Assembly (NCBI RefSeq): GCF_002744245.1
Contig: NZ_NKHG01000024.1
Span: 1-49,403, forward strand
From: Bacillus pumilus
GTDB taxonomy: Bacteria; Bacillota; Bacilli; Bacillales; Bacillaceae
Length of the DNA stretch: 49,403 nt
Reading direction: 5' to 3'
Shown one piece after another: positions 25,258 to 35,023 of the stretch. Position 1 is the first letter of the stretch, and every line of letters starts with the position of its first letter. Below the pieces are notes generated by a model that was given only the letters and a program-made list of their open reading frames with translations, was not told the DNA's origin and did not search any database. The position numbers and the translations under genes were made by a program.

Positions 25258-25326
25258 TCAATGAGGTAAATATGTTCCTGCAAGATGAAACAAATAATTG
25301 CCTAATCCGCTAATTCCTTTGTTCAC
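25258..25326 (-). CDS. Candidate 22-residue peptide ahead of the secreted-protein gene
   Basis: GTG 25326 opens 22 codons, with a glycine-rich start (NKGISGLGNY) and an aromatic/His end (LFHLAGTYLPH). AAGGAGG overlaps this GTG, so the real first codon could be ATT 25314. A TATAAT lies 20 bases upstream. It is either a leader peptide or chance. The stretch between 25186 and 25616 otherwise holds only promoter-like AT-rich DNA. Confidence 0.3.
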   Translation of the reverse strand: MNKGISGLGNYLFHLAGTYLPH

Positions 25327-25343
25327 CTCCTTGATATGTCATA

Positions 25344-25349
25344 ATTATA
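25344..25349 (-). promoter_or_regulatory. Candidate -10 element upstream of the secreted-protein gene
   Basis: TATAAT on the minus strand, preceded by TTTG. No clear -35 is visible. Confidence 0.35.
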
Positions 25350-25616
25350 CAAATATTCCTTAAATAGAAGATATCACCCATGGGTTCTATTTCTAATTTA
25401 AGGAAAATTCTCCTAAAATGTTGAAGGGTGGTGTCGAATTTTAGCTAAATTCGACTAAAAACTTTCATCTATCCAAAGGAGAATGAAGAAGAATAAGGAA
25501 GATATAACTGATAAATTCTTGTACTCTTTATGTTTAAAAGTATTCAATATAGAGAATGATTCATGCGAAATGAATCAATTGCATTCGCGTGTGTTTGCAG
25601 AAAGGAAGAGGGAAAT

Positions 25617-26486
25617 ATGTGGGAAAAACAGCTGGTGGTTAAACCGCCGTATCACTTCAATCAAGTGCTAAGACGCTTATCGAATGATCCATTAAAGGCA
25701 GTCGATTTGAGCAAAAGAGAAATCAAAGTACCAATGAGATTGGATCAAAGGCCGTATGTGGTGATCGTTCAAGCGACAGGAACAAAAGAAACGCCTACGT
25801 TTCGGGTGCAAGCAAACGGACCTGAGGAGCCCATCATTTCTGAGGTGAAGCGGATATTTGGAATGGAGCATCAATTAAGCGTTATTCATGACCATTTTTC
25901 TCAAACAAATCTAGCGTCTATTTTTGAACGTCATATTGGAACACCGCTCATGCTGGACTTCCATTTATATCATTGTTTAATGAAGTGCATCATTCATCAA
26001 CAGCTCAATCTTGCGTTTGCTTATGAGCTCACGAAACGGTTAGTTCATTCGTACGGTGAGCAAATAGAAGGCGTTTGGTTTGACCCTTTACCGGAAACCA
26101 TCGCAGCACTTGAAACAGACGATCTGAGAAAGCTCCAATTCAGTCAGCGGAAGGCGGAATATGTCATTGATGTATCGAAACGAATAGTGAACGGCTCTCT
26201 TTGTTTAGAGGAATTACACGATTTGCCGGATATAGAAATTGAGGAACGACTGCTTCCGATTAGAGGCATTGGACCTTGGACGGTTCAAAATGTCCTGATG
26301 AATGGACTTGGAAGACCAAATCTCTTTCCGGTAGCAGATATTGGTATTCAAAACGCCATCAAACGGCACTTTAACCTGCCTGAAAAACCGACAAAAGAGG
26401 AGATGGCAGCCTTAAGCAAGGAGTGGACGCCTTATTTAAGCTACGCTTCCCTTTATTTATGGAGAAGCATTGAGACAGATAAATAA
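25617..26486 (+). CDS. yfjP: YfjP, DNA-3-methyladenine glycosylase (AlkA family)
   Basis: 289 residues. The helix-hairpin-helix glycosylase core is clear: HQQLNLAFAYELTKRLV, then RGIGPWTVQNVLMNGLGRPN with the catalytic Asp in FPVADIGIQNAIK. It removes alkylated purines from DNA to begin base excision repair. ATG 25617 follows AGGAAGAGGGAAAT and gives the usual family length; the ORF extends to 25563 without support. Confidence 0.9.
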   Translation: MWEKQLVVKPPYHFNQVLRRLSNDPLKAVDLSKREIKVPMRLDQRPYVVIVQATGTKETPTFRVQANGPEEPIISEVKRIFGMEHQLSVIHDHFSQTNLASIFERHIGTPLMLDFHLYHCLMKCIIHQQLNLAFAYELTKRLVHSYGEQIEGVWFDPLPETIAALETDDLRKLQFSQRKAEYVIDVSKRIVNGSLCLEELHDLPDIEIEERLLPIRGIGPWTVQNVLMNGLGRPNLFPVADIGIQNAIKRHFNLPEKPTKEEMAALSKEWTPYLSYASLYLWRSIETDK

Positions 26487-26582
26487 ATGAAAGGCATTTT
26501 CTCTCTTTGTACAAGTCGTGATATACTAATGAGATGGAATAAAATGAGGACAACCTATAACGGTTCAAATAGAACGGAGAGA

Positions 26583-27974
26583 ATGAAATTGAAAGAAAAA
26601 CAGCAAGGGGCCCTTCTGCAAAAGGGGCAGCAGTTCCCGCTTACCATTAAACGCCTTGGTATTAATGGTGAAGGGGTCGGTTATTTTAAAAAGCAAGTGG
26701 TCTTTGTCCCGGGTGCGCTTCCAGGTGAGGAAGTGGTCGTTGAAGCAACAAATGTACAGGCAAAATATGCAGAAGGTACGGTCAGAAAAGTGCGAAAGCG
26801 CTCGGAGCATCGAGTGAAGCCGCCATGTCCAGTATACGAGCAGTGCGGCGGCTGTCAGCTTCAGCATTTGGCGTACGAACAGCAACTAAAGGAAAAACGT
26901 GATATTGTCATTCAATCAATGGAACGACACACGAAGCTATCGCTCGAAACGCTAGATATTAGACCAACGATCGGCATGGAAGATCCGTGGCACTACCGGA
27001 ACAAAAGTCAGTTCCAAGTAGGGCGGTCTCATAGCGGCGACATCATCGCTGGGCTTTATGGACTGAATTCTCATAAGCTTGTGCCGATTAAGGAATGTAT
27101 TGTGCAGCATCCGAAAACGAACAAAACAACAGGCGTTGTCCGCAAAATTTTAGAGAAATTTGGCGTATCGGTTTACAATGAACGGACAAGAAAAGGTGAC
27201 GTGCGGTCGATTGTCGTGCGAGTCGGCTTTGAAACAGGTGAAGTACAGGTCGTCCTTGTCACATCAAAACCTGAATTTCCAAAGAAAAAAGAAATTGCCG
27301 AAGCCATTCAAAAACGTCTGCCAGAAGTGACATCCATTATGCACAATATCAATGGCGAAAAAACGTCGGTCATCTTCGGGCATAAAACATCTTATCTAGC
27401 AGGCAACATGGTCATCCAAGAATTTTTAGGAGACGTCTCATTTGAACTAAGTGCACGTGCATTCTTCCAATTGAATCCGAAGCAGATGTTAAAGCTTTAC
27501 GATGAAGCGAAAAAAGCGGCCAAACTGACAGGAAAAGAAAAGCTCGTCGATGCCTATTGCGGCGTTGGCACCATCGGCATGTGGCTCTCAGATGGCGCAA
27601 AAGAAGTAAGAGGAATGGATGTCATCAAAGAATCAATTGATGATGCCAAAAAAAATGCCAAAAAACACGGCATGAAAAACACGACCTATGTGACAGGAAC
27701 AGCGGAACATTGGCTGCCAAAATGGTTCAAAGAAGGCTTCCGTCCTGACGTCATCGTCGTGGACCCGCCAAGAACAGGCTGCGAGCGCACCTTCTTAGAC
27801 ACCGTCAAACAAGTCAAACCAAAACGCTTTGTCTACGTCTCTTGCAACCCATCCACACTAGCAAAAGACCTCGAATACATGTCAAAAGACTACAAGATCG
27901 AATACATGCAGCCAGTGGATATGTTTCCGCATACGGCGCATGTGGAGACAGTTGTGTCGATGACGTTAAAATAA
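26583..27974 (+). CDS. rlmD: 23S rRNA (uracil-C5)-methyltransferase, RlmD/RumA family (YfjO)
   Basis: About 463 residues. An N-terminal TRAM RNA-binding domain ([20 protein letters not shown]) is followed by four cysteines for a 4Fe-4S cluster ([15 protein letters not shown] plus a later Cys), the SAM site [11 protein letters not shown] and the catalytic loop [14 protein letters not shown]. It methylates uracil C5 in 23S rRNA. ATG 26583 follows ACGGAGAG; the ORF could extend upstream to 26487 but that has no ribosome site. It follows yfjP as in B. subtilis. Confidence 0.92.
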   Translation: MKLKEKQQGALLQKGQQFPLTIKRLGINGEGVGYFKKQVVFVPGALPGEEVVVEATNVQAKYAEGTVRKVRKRSEHRVKPPCPVYEQCGGCQLQHLAYEQQLKEKRDIVIQSMERHTKLSLETLDIRPTIGMEDPWHYRNKSQFQVGRSHSGDIIAGLYGLNSHKLVPIKECIVQHPKTNKTTGVVRKILEKFGVSVYNERTRKGDVRSIVVRVGFETGEVQVVLVTSKPEFPKKKEIAEAIQKRLPEVTSIMHNINGEKTSVIFGHKTSYLAGNMVIQEFLGDVSFELSARAFFQLNPKQMLKLYDEAKKAAKLTGKEKLVDAYCGVGTIGMWLSDGAKEVRGMDVIKESIDDAKKNAKKHGMKNTTYVTGTAEHWLPKWFKEGFRPDVIVVDPPRTGCERTFLDTVKQVKPKRFVYVSCNPSTLAKDLEYMSKDYKIEYMQPVDMFPHTAHVETVVSMTLK

Positions 27975-27990
27975 TAATGAACACACACCG

Positions 27991-28024
27991 AAAACCCTAG
28001 ATTTCATGAAATCTAGGGTTTTTT
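27991..28024 (+). terminator. Intrinsic terminator of the rRNA methyltransferase gene
   Basis: AAAACCCTAGATTTC and GAAATCTAGGGTTTT form a near-perfect palindrome with further T residues. Confidence 0.93.
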
Positions 28025-28198
28025 ATGTCATTGCTACGGTTTCTGAAAAATAGATTTTAACTGCTCAGCTTCTTGATGAAATAGACCAAGTAATAGCTAT
28101 TTTGTGTTTTTTGAAAATAAATATTAACTCTATAAATTGACGCAAGACCAATGAATAGGTCAAGATAAAAGAAACTGTAAGATAAAGGGAGACGAATC

Positions 28199-29383
28199 AT
28201 GATTCATATCGTATTTGGCGCTTCACCTGCCGGTAGTCTAAAACAAGCATTGCGTGAAATGAAACAAAAACCAGTGGAAGACATGATCACCTTTGATGAT
28301 ATTTATTCCATTGGCCCACTTTTGCACTTACATGAACGAGAAGGACAAGAGGCACGTATAGAGTGGATGCGTCACGTCATGTCCAATGAATTTGGCGGAT
28401 TTGATGACATGGTCATCGATCAGCAAAAAATGCTTCAACAAATGAAGGATATCAAAGATGGTTCACATATTTTGATCTGGATGGGCAACAATGCACACGA
28501 ACAAATTGGCCTACGATTTGCCATCTATTTATTAAAAGGGAAAAATGTTGACGTGTCTGTCATCAATACAACGATTGCATATGATTATCTGTTCAATACA
28601 AAAACAAGACGAATGGACCTTCGACATACTGGAGAAATCACATCTGAAAAATTTAAAATTTTATACGGAAGTAAAGAGCATTTTCATATAGTGACGAAAG
28701 AAGAAAGAGAGAGATTACAGGAAGAATGGCTTGCATTTGCGGAAAAAGACCAAACGCTGCGAATATGGCAAAAGGAACAAACGATCAACGTACCAGAAGA
28801 TGAATTTGACGCATATTTGGTGAAAATGGCCAAGCGAGTTCATCAGTCATGCCAAGAAGAGGATTACATCAAGACGCCTCGCTTAATTGGAGAAGTCATC
28901 GGTCATTTAGAGCAGTATATCGGAGATGAATTTATTGAGTATCGGCTAAAAACATTAATTGATCAAGGTATTTTTGACATGAAAGGGAATCGATCTTCCA
29001 TGCGTTTTTACTCAATTAAACTTACAGGGTTTGGGGAGCACCTCAAAAAATGGGTGTGCTGTCGTGAGTTTGAGGATCACCCTTATGTGAAAATAGAAGG
29101 AACCTACGGTGGTGAACCTTTTCAATGTGGACATTGTCAATGTCATTTAGAAAGAGATGATGTACCTTTAAGCGATGCGCTCTTTTCAAACATTTGGAAT
29201 TGGACCATACAGTATGGCCGCTGGTTTGATGAAGAGACAGAAGACTTGCTGCCAGATGGGGTAGAAATGGAAAAGAAGTTCAATCAAGAAGGAGAGCGCA
29301 TGACGGAAGAAGTAACACGTGCATTATCTCCTACGTATCAAGTCGAGTATAGCCCAAGTGAACTCACTCAACATTTTATTTAA
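28199..29383 (+). CDS. DUF1835/DUF3658-type protein
   Basis: 394 residues. The N-terminus is the DUF1835 domain (HIVFGASPAGSLKQAL, then ITFDDIYSIGPLL). The middle has the DUF3658-like helical region (LVKMAKRVHQSC, IGEVIGHLEQYIGDEFIEYRL). A short cysteine cluster CGHCQCHL lies near residue 315. It is cytoplasmic and its role is unknown. The start ATG follows AAAGGGAGACGAATC. It is a single-gene unit ahead of the thrS T-box region. Confidence 0.8.
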   Translation: MIHIVFGASPAGSLKQALREMKQKPVEDMITFDDIYSIGPLLHLHEREGQEARIEWMRHVMSNEFGGFDDMVIDQQKMLQQMKDIKDGSHILIWMGNNAHEQIGLRFAIYLLKGKNVDVSVINTTIAYDYLFNTKTRRMDLRHTGEITSEKFKILYGSKEHFHIVTKEERERLQEEWLAFAEKDQTLRIWQKEQTINVPEDEFDAYLVKMAKRVHQSCQEEDYIKTPRLIGEVIGHLEQYIGDEFIEYRLKTLIDQGIFDMKGNRSSMRFYSIKLTGFGEHLKKWVCCREFEDHPYVKIEGTYGGEPFQCGHCQCHLERDDVPLSDALFSNIWNWTIQYGRWFDEETEDLLPDGVEMEKKFNQEGERMTEEVTRALSPTYQVEYSPSELTQHFI

Positions 29384-29469
29384 AGAATGAATTTCAATCG
29401 CTCTGCACAAAATAAAGCTTTACATGATTAGTCATCATCATGTAAGATATGAAGAAATTAAAAGCGAAG

Positions 29470-29706
29470 AAAAGGACATGAGCAATTTGTACTGGTTACC
29501 AGAGAGGGAAGTCACGCTGAAATCTTCCTAACGCAGGAAAGTTGCCTTACCACCTTTGAGCTGTATTGGGGAAAATCGCAGTATCCAATACCGTCTACGC
29601 CACGTTACGGCACCAGAGCCATAAAGCGAATACGCATTATGGGAATTTGGGTGGAACCACGGATCACACATTCGTCCCTCTATGAGGGATGGGTGTGTTT
29701 TTTTGT
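29470..29706 (+). promoter_or_regulatory. T-box riboswitch 1 (threonine)
   Basis: A full T-box leader. Stem I begins near 29470 and a candidate Thr specifier ACC lies at 29549-29551 (CTTACCACCTTTGAG). The T-box sequence GGGTGGAACCACG is at 29649-29661. The terminator CACACATTCGTCCCTC / GAGGGATGGGTGTG is followed by seven T residues. Uncharged tRNA-Thr pairs with the UGGA bulge and stops termination. Confidence 0.92.
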
Positions 29707-29730
29707 TCACTCCTATATCATATTGCTTTG

Positions 29731-29967
29731 AAAAGGACATGAGCAACTTTTATCGGTTACCAGAGAGGGAAGTCACGCTGAGATCTTCCTAACGCAGAAA
29801 AGTTGTCTTACCACCTTTGAGTTGTATTGGGGAAAATTGCAGTATCCAATACCGTCTTTGCCACGTTACGGCACCAGAGCCATAAAGCGAATATGCATTA
29901 TGGGAATTTGGGTGGAACCACGGATTACACATTCGTCCCTCTATGAGGGATGGGTGTGTTTTTTTAT
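29731..29967 (+). promoter_or_regulatory. T-box riboswitch 2 (threonine)
   Basis: A second full T-box copy exactly 261 bases after the first and about 94% identical. The T-box sequence is at 29910-29922 and the terminator ends in seven T residues. It must also be read through before thrS, so the two act in series. Confidence 0.92.
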
Positions 29968-29994
29968 TTCAAAAAAATGAAAGGTGTGTCAGTC

Positions 29995-31923
29995 ATGAGA
30001 GAAAACATGGTGAAGATTCAATTTCCGGATGGAAAGGCGAAGGAGTTTTCCGCAGGTACGACTGTCGCAGAAATTGCCTCCTATATTAGTCCGAGTTTAA
30101 GAAAGAAAGCAGTGGCGGGAAAGGTAAATGATCAAACAGTTGATTTAAGTTATGAGCTAAACAGCGATGCAGTGCTGTCTATTTTGACACTCGATTCGGA
30201 AGAAGGGCTTGAAGTGTTACGTCATACATCTGCACACGTATTAGCCCAAGCCGTAAAAAGGTTGTATGATGATGTAACACTTGGGATCGGACCTGTCGTC
30301 GAAAATGGATTTTACTATGATATGAAACTAAATCGAACTTTACGTTTAGAAGATCTGGCAGCGATTGAAAAAGAGATGGAAAACATCATGAACGAAAATC
30401 ATCTGATCCAAAGAATCGAAGTGTCTTACAAAGAAGCTGAAGCGTTGTTTGCGAATGACCCATATAAGCTGGATATTTTAAAAGGTCTCCCTAAACAAGA
30501 GACAATCACGGTTTATCAGCAAGGAGAATTTATAGATTTGTGCCGTGGTCCTCATCTGCCATCTACAGGATATATGAAGGCATGTAAATTAACACGTGTT
30601 GCAGGGGCTTATTGGCGAGGGGATCGCAATCACGATGTATTGCAGCGGGTGTATGGTGTTGCGTTTCAACATTCAAAACATCTAGCTGATTATCTTCGTT
30701 TCATAGAAGAAGCAAACAAGCGAGATCACCGAAAATTAGGCAAACAATTATCTCTATTTATGTTCTCTGAAGAAGCTCCAGGTATGCCATTTTATTTACC
30801 AAAAGGGCAAATTGTCAGAAATGAATTAATGGCTTTTTCAAGAGAAGTGCGAGGTAAAGCACAATATGAAGAAGTGAGTACGCCATTTATGATGAACCAA
30901 GAACTTTGGGAACAGTCAGGCCATTGGGATCATTATCATGAAAATATGTATTTCTCAGAAGTAGACCATACAAGCTTTGCTTTAAAGCCGATGAACTGTC
31001 CAGGGCATATGCTCATGTTTAAAAACAACTTATATTCATACAGGGATCTTCCAATCAGGATGGCCGAATTTGGTCAGGTGCATCGTCATGAATATAGCGG
31101 TGCATTAAATGGATTGTTCAGGGTCAGGACATTTTGCCAAGATGATGCCCATATTTTTTTGAGAGAAGATCAAATTGAGTCTGAAATCAAACAGATTTTC
31201 CAATTAGTTGATCACATATATCGAACTTTTGGATTTGAGTATTCAGTTGAACTTTCGACTCGTCCAGAAAAAGCATTAGGGGATGATGCAATTTGGCATC
31301 TATCTGAAACATCCCTAAAGAATGTGCTTGACCAGCTAAAGGTCGACTACCAGCTAAATGAAGGAGATGGGGCCTTTTATGGTCCAAAGATCGATTTTCA
31401 TATTAAAGATGCACTAGAGCGGAGCCATCAGTGCGCCACAATTCAACTTGATTTCCAAATGCCTGAAAAATTTGACTTAACATATATCAATGAAAAAAAC
31501 GAAAAGGTCCGGCCGGTTGTCATTCACAGTGCCATTTTTGGTTCTCTTGATCGTTTCCTTGGCATCTTAATCGAGCACTTTGCAGGAGCCTTTCCATTAT
31601 GGCTAGCACCAGTACAAGTACAAATCATACCTGTCTCAAGCGTTCACCTCAATCACTGCTTGGAGGTTCAGCAGTACTTAAAAAGTGTAGGGATAAGAGT
31701 CACAATTGATGAACGGGATGAAAAACTCGGCTATAAAATGAGAGAAGCACAAATGCAAAAAATGCCTTATATCGCTGTGATTGGCGATAAAGAAATGCAA
31801 GAAAAAACGCTAAATATTAGGCGGCATGGAGAAAAGGCTTCAGAGCAGATGTCTATGGAGGATTTTAAAGGCTCGATAGCTCAACAAATAAAACAAAAAA
31901 AGATTGCTCAAGAATTAGTGTGA
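29995..31923 (+). CDS. thrS: Threonyl-tRNA synthetase (ThrS family, thrZ-like regulated copy)
   Basis: 642 residues: TGS domain (IQFPDGKAKEFSAGTTVAEI), the HxxxH editing domain (RHTSAHVLAQAVK), class II motif 2 (MAEFGQVHRHEYSGALNGL), CPGHM metal cysteine and motif 3 (GSLDRFLGILIEH), then an anticodon-binding domain. It charges tRNA-Thr. ATG 29995 follows AAAGGTGTGT; the ORF opens earlier at 29950 inside the T-box terminator. Two tandem T-boxes suggest the inducible second enzyme, as B. subtilis thrZ has several T-boxes, but a second copy cannot be seen here. Confidence 0.95.
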   Translation: MRENMVKIQFPDGKAKEFSAGTTVAEIASYISPSLRKKAVAGKVNDQTVDLSYELNSDAVLSILTLDSEEGLEVLRHTSAHVLAQAVKRLYDDVTLGIGPVVENGFYYDMKLNRTLRLEDLAAIEKEMENIMNENHLIQRIEVSYKEAEALFANDPYKLDILKGLPKQETITVYQQGEFIDLCRGPHLPSTGYMKACKLTRVAGAYWRGDRNHDVLQRVYGVAFQHSKHLADYLRFIEEANKRDHRKLGKQLSLFMFSEEAPGMPFYLPKGQIVRNELMAFSREVRGKAQYEEVSTPFMMNQELWEQSGHWDHYHENMYFSEVDHTSFALKPMNCPGHMLMFKNNLYSYRDLPIRMAEFGQVHRHEYSGALNGLFRVRTFCQDDAHIFLREDQIESEIKQIFQLVDHIYRTFGFEYSVELSTRPEKALGDDAIWHLSETSLKNVLDQLKVDYQLNEGDGAFYGPKIDFHIKDALERSHQCATIQLDFQMPEKFDLTYINEKNEKVRPVVIHSAIFGSLDRFLGILIEHFAGAFPLWLAPVQVQIIPVSSVHLNHCLEVQQYLKSVGIRVTIDERDEKLGYKMREAQMQKMPYIAVIGDKEMQEKTLNIRRHGEKASEQMSMEDFKGSIAQQIKQKKIAQELV

Positions 31924-31951
31924 TGTTTTTCACCATTGATAAGGAAGATCG

Positions 31952-31992
31952 AAGGGTTAAGAGTTCATTGAAATGATGGGCGTTTAACCCTT
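31952..31992 (+). terminator. Terminator of thrS
   Basis: AAGGGTTAA and TTAACCCTT pair around a 23-base loop, followed by ATTTTC. Confidence 0.7.
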
Positions 31993-32115
31993 ATTTTCAT
32001 TTGTTAAAAAACCGAATAAACGGATGAAAGGGAAAATATTGAAACATTTACTCAATAAAATCGTAATATAGATAGAGCGCTCATCAGAAACATTTGAAAC
32101 GGAGAGGAGCATTAC

Positions 32116-32685
32116 ATGGAACAAACAACGCTAAAAAAAATGAGAATAAAACAAATAGCCGCCTCTAATTTAATAACCGGCATCATGATCGTAATTTTTT
32201 TTATCTTGATTCAAATTTCTGAAATTCGATTTACACATTTCTTTTTTTGTTTAGGGATTTTAATGCTCCTTCAAAGCATTTTTGGTTTTATCAAAAAAGG
32301 ATCGACGAAGTCTTTTATTCCACTTTTTGAACAGGTAGCCATTTATGAAAAGACGAAATTGGGGAAAGAGTGGGAAAAAGAACAGAGAACAGAAAATATT
32401 TGGAAATTGATATTGAGTGGGCTTATGTTCTTTCAGGCATTTAGCTTCCAAAATGTCACGAATCCATTCTTTGATATAGAACCTATATTTCTAATTTTTT
32501 TATTGGTTATTGCTCTAGCCCTTATCAATGTAAGCATGCTTTTTCGCTTTAGAAAAATTGACCGATCAACTGAAGAGCATGAATTAAAAGGGTATACAAA
32601 GGAATCAAACATGATGGCAATAGCTTTAGGTTTCTTGACAGTTATCGTTATATTTTTCTTTATCATCATCTTTGTCCTTCCATAA
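32116..32685 (+). CDS. Hypothetical membrane protein, five transmembrane segments
   Basis: 189 residues. Hydrophobic segments lie at about 18-37, 42-57, 94-110, 122-140 and 167-188, with a charged cytoplasmic loop (EKTKLGKEWEKEQRTEN). I do not recognise the family. The start ATG follows GGAGAGGAGC. The following YcdB-like gene begins 33 bases later in the same direction, so the two may be an operon. Confidence 0.65.
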   Translation: MEQTTLKKMRIKQIAASNLITGIMIVIFFILIQISEIRFTHFFFCLGILMLLQSIFGFIKKGSTKSFIPLFEQVAIYEKTKLGKEWEKEQRTENIWKLILSGLMFFQAFSFQNVTNPFFDIEPIFLIFLLVIALALINVSMLFRFRKIDRSTEEHELKGYTKESNMMAIALGFLTVIVIFFFIIIFVLP

Positions 32686-32717
32686 GACTGATTACTTAAC
32701 ATTTTGAGGTGAAATAA

Positions 32718-34002
32718 ATGAATGCAAACATTCAACAACTGATAGATCAGACAAGGATGAAATTTGGCTTAGATCATTACCATTTAAAAAGACACGGTTT
32801 TTATCGATATGTCAACATGTTCAATGAAACCATTTATAAATTGAATATGGAGTGGTTTCCTCCTTATGAAACGGAACCTGAGGATGACGATTTAAACCCA
32901 GATGGCACAGCCGTGATTGAAGTGAATTTGAATACGGGACAGGTTGAGAGTGCGGTTTTTGTTATGGGCAAGACATATATATGCAAAGAAAGGGGTTCAG
33001 TTTGATAACGCCCATCCAAATGAAGTCATCAAATGGATTGAACAAGAAACAAATTTGATCTATGGAGAGCATTTTCACTTACATAAGGAGGAAGAAGGGG
33101 AACTTCTTTTCAAAGAAAAAATGGATGATGTACCAGTGACTCCTTCAGGCATGATAGAGGTGAAATGGGATGAACATGGACAACTCATTTACTTTATTCA
33201 TCACGGGCCATTTCTTGCTAAAAAAATGCAGAGAGCTGAAAAATATTCGCTTTCCGTTGAGATGATCGAGAGCTTAGCACAGCAGCAAGTGCAAAGGATT
33301 GAATGGCCTTCCTTTGATCAGAATAAAATCCGTCCCATCTATGCATTAGAAGAAGTGTATGTTAAGAATGATGGAACAGGAACCATTCCATTTGAAGGTA
33401 CGATTCAGGAACATCACTGTTTCAATATAAATGAAATCATAGAATGGGAGGAACCGATAAGAGAGCCTTTTGTAAGAAAGGAATTAAATATTCAGGAAGA
33501 CATCTCAGCTGATCAAGCCTTTTCATTTGAACCTTCACCAGATACAATACCAATTTCAAAAGAAGAAAAAGATAAGTGTGTGAAAGCAGTTCAAATCTTT
33601 TTGCGGCAGGAATATCCAAATGACACAGGAAAATGGCTCTTAACGACTCTCCACCGTGATCATGGTTACATTCATGCAACAGTAAAAGCAAATACACAAG
33701 AGAAAAGCGTGCTTACAGGTAAAATCATGATATTCATTGATGCCTATACATTTGAAGCAGTCAATTACATAGATAGACAACAAATGTTCAAGATGTGTGG
33801 GATGTTGGATGAACTCCAATCTCCAAATAAAATCACCCTATCAAAGGAAGAAGCCTTTGAAAAATTGAGAGAGTACCTGGAGCTTACACCCATCTATGTC
33901 TTTGACTTTGCACAAAAACAATATGTTTTATGCGGGAAGCTGGATTGTCATTATGGGGTAGATGCAGCCAGTGGTAAAGTGATTCCATTACAGGACATTT
34001 GA
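32718..34002 (+). pseudogene. YcdB/YcdC-like repeat protein, split by a frameshift
   Basis: Two overlapping reading frames, 32718-33005 and 32944-34002, read best as one protein of about 428 residues. The first half ends at VESAVFVMGKTYI and the second continues AKKGVQFDNAHPNEVIKWI. The break is in an alternating TA run at 32974-32981; two more bases would restore the frame. The C-terminal part has the YcdB/YcdC-type pattern (LTPIYVFDFAQKQYVLCGKL, then YGVDAASGKVIPL). No signal peptide is seen. If not an error, the result is a 95-residue fragment and an N-truncated body. Confidence 0.65.
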
Positions 34003-34036
34003 AGTAATGAAGACAAAGTACTTTACGACTTTCTAG

Positions 34037-34064
34037 AGAACAGTGAGGAGCTGTTCTTTTTTTG
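34037..34064 (+). terminator. Terminator after the YcdB-like gene
   Basis: AGAACAG and CTGTTCT stem with a TGAGGAG-type loop, followed by seven T residues. Confidence 0.82.
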
Positions 34065-34349
34065 TCTCACCACCTATTTTTTTGAAGAAAAATGGAATAT
34101 TGTAGCAGGAAGTTGTCGTTTCATCACGAAAGAAAACAGATAAGAATATGATCATAGATCCATCGTTTGGAATCGTGGTTGACTCAATGAGAGCAATTAG
34201 TTAGATCATAAACATTCATGACAGTACAATTGATCTCCAAGAAGAGTGAAAAACATGTCTCAGGTAGTATGAGAAAATACGTAGGCGAGACCTTATGATG
34301 AGTTGATAACGTTTGTTTGTAGGTGAGTTTGAAGTCATGATAGAAGAAA
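34065..34349. other. Intergenic stretch with no gene seen
   Basis: All frames are broken by stops. Apart from AT-rich DNA that could hold a promoter for the 98-residue ORF, I see no repeat or RNA signature. Confidence 0.5.
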
Positions 34350-34646
34350 GTGAGGATATCCACCTTGAGTACATTGGAAGTGTTTCGTCAGTTTTTAGTT
34401 GACCATTATCCTGCGTTACAAAATGAGCTTTGGCTGAAAGATGTTGATACTCTTCGAATCTCTCCTATTCTTCATCCATTTCTGAAAAGCAAGCTGCCAG
34501 AAGGGATTGAAAAATTCACCTGTGTGCTATTCACACAGCAGACAGATCAAACAGCTGCCCCGCTCAAAGTATATCTTCTGTTAGATGAACACGAGCAATC
34601 ACTTTACGCGATTGATTTGATGAATGAACAGATCGTGCTCCATTAA
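34350..34646 (+). CDS. Hypothetical protein of about 93-98 residues
   Basis: An acidic soluble protein with no known motif (LVDHYPALQNELWLKDVDTL, then LLLDEHEQSLYAIDLMNEQ). GTG 34350 opens the frame; TTG 34365 lies nine bases after GTGAGG and may be the real start. A terminator-like repeat region follows the stop. Codon use fits its neighbours. Confidence 0.5.
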   Translation: MRISTLSTLEVFRQFLVDHYPALQNELWLKDVDTLRISPILHPFLKSKLPEGIEKFTCVLFTQQTDQTAAPLKVYLLLDEHEQSLYAIDLMNEQIVLH

Positions 34647-34655
34647 AAAGAAAGA

Positions 34656-34691
34656 CAGGAGAGCATCTCCTGCCTCAGCTTGTAGAGAAAC
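34656..34691. repeat. Left copy of an approximately 36-bp inverted repeat edging the chitin island
   Basis: The hairpin CAGGAGA-GCA-TCTCCTG followed by CCTCAGCTTGTAGAGAAAC. The reverse complement of 44748-44783 matches it at about 29 of 36 bases. A weaker relative (TTTTGTCTACAAGCTGAAAC) is near 34954-34973. Confidence 0.6.
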
Positions 34692-34716
34692 CTATGTTTT
34701 TCTACAAGCTTTTTTG
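34677..34716 (+). terminator. Intrinsic terminator
   Basis: AGCTTGTAGA and TCTACAAGCT are a perfect 10-base stem followed by TTTTTTG. It closes the 98-residue gene. Confidence 0.88.
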
Positions 34717-34787
34717 TTTTAATAATGTGTTTTTCATCTTTATGAAAGAAACAAAAAAAGGACTCCCACACCCCTGACCTAGCTTCG

Positions 34788-34923
34788 CTAGTGTGTGGCA
34801 ATCTTCTTCATATTCTGGCAAGCGGCTGTGAGGAGAACTTGTTCTTCGTTCACATTTCGTTCCCCTCAATCGGCAGCAGCGAAGCCCATGCAGCTGTTTT
34901 GAATCTGCAAAGCAGCGCTCTAT
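34788..34923 (-). pseudogene. IS1182-family transposase C-terminal remnant
   Basis: On the minus strand the DNA reads ERCFADSKQLHGLRCCRLRG, then, one base out of frame, NVNEEQVLLTAACQNMKKIA to a TAG at 34788. This is the typical end of IS1182-type transposases. Only about 45 codons remain, with one frameshift, so it is dead. It marks past IS activity at the left edge of the chitin island. Confidence 0.7.
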
Positions 34924-34974
34924 TTTTTTGTAGAGGATTTTTCCCGAGTCAGGATTTTGTCTACAAGCTGAAAC

Positions 34975-35006
34975 AACCCGTTTTCAAAAGAAAATGGGTT
35001 GTTTTT
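34975..35006 (-). terminator. Hairpin at the end of the PTS operon
   Basis: AACCCGTTTTC and GAAAATGGGTT with an AAAA loop. A T5 run lies on the plus-strand side, and a weaker TTGTTTC on the minus-strand side that would serve the PTS operon. Confidence 0.6.
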
Positions 35007-35023
35007 AGTGTGAGGAGAAGGCT

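Noticed and set aside
25483..25671. 62-residue ORF with AAAGGAG before its ATG
   Set aside because: It overlaps the yfjP start by 55 bases in another frame, the ribosome site is too close to the ATG, and the peptide has no recognisable features.
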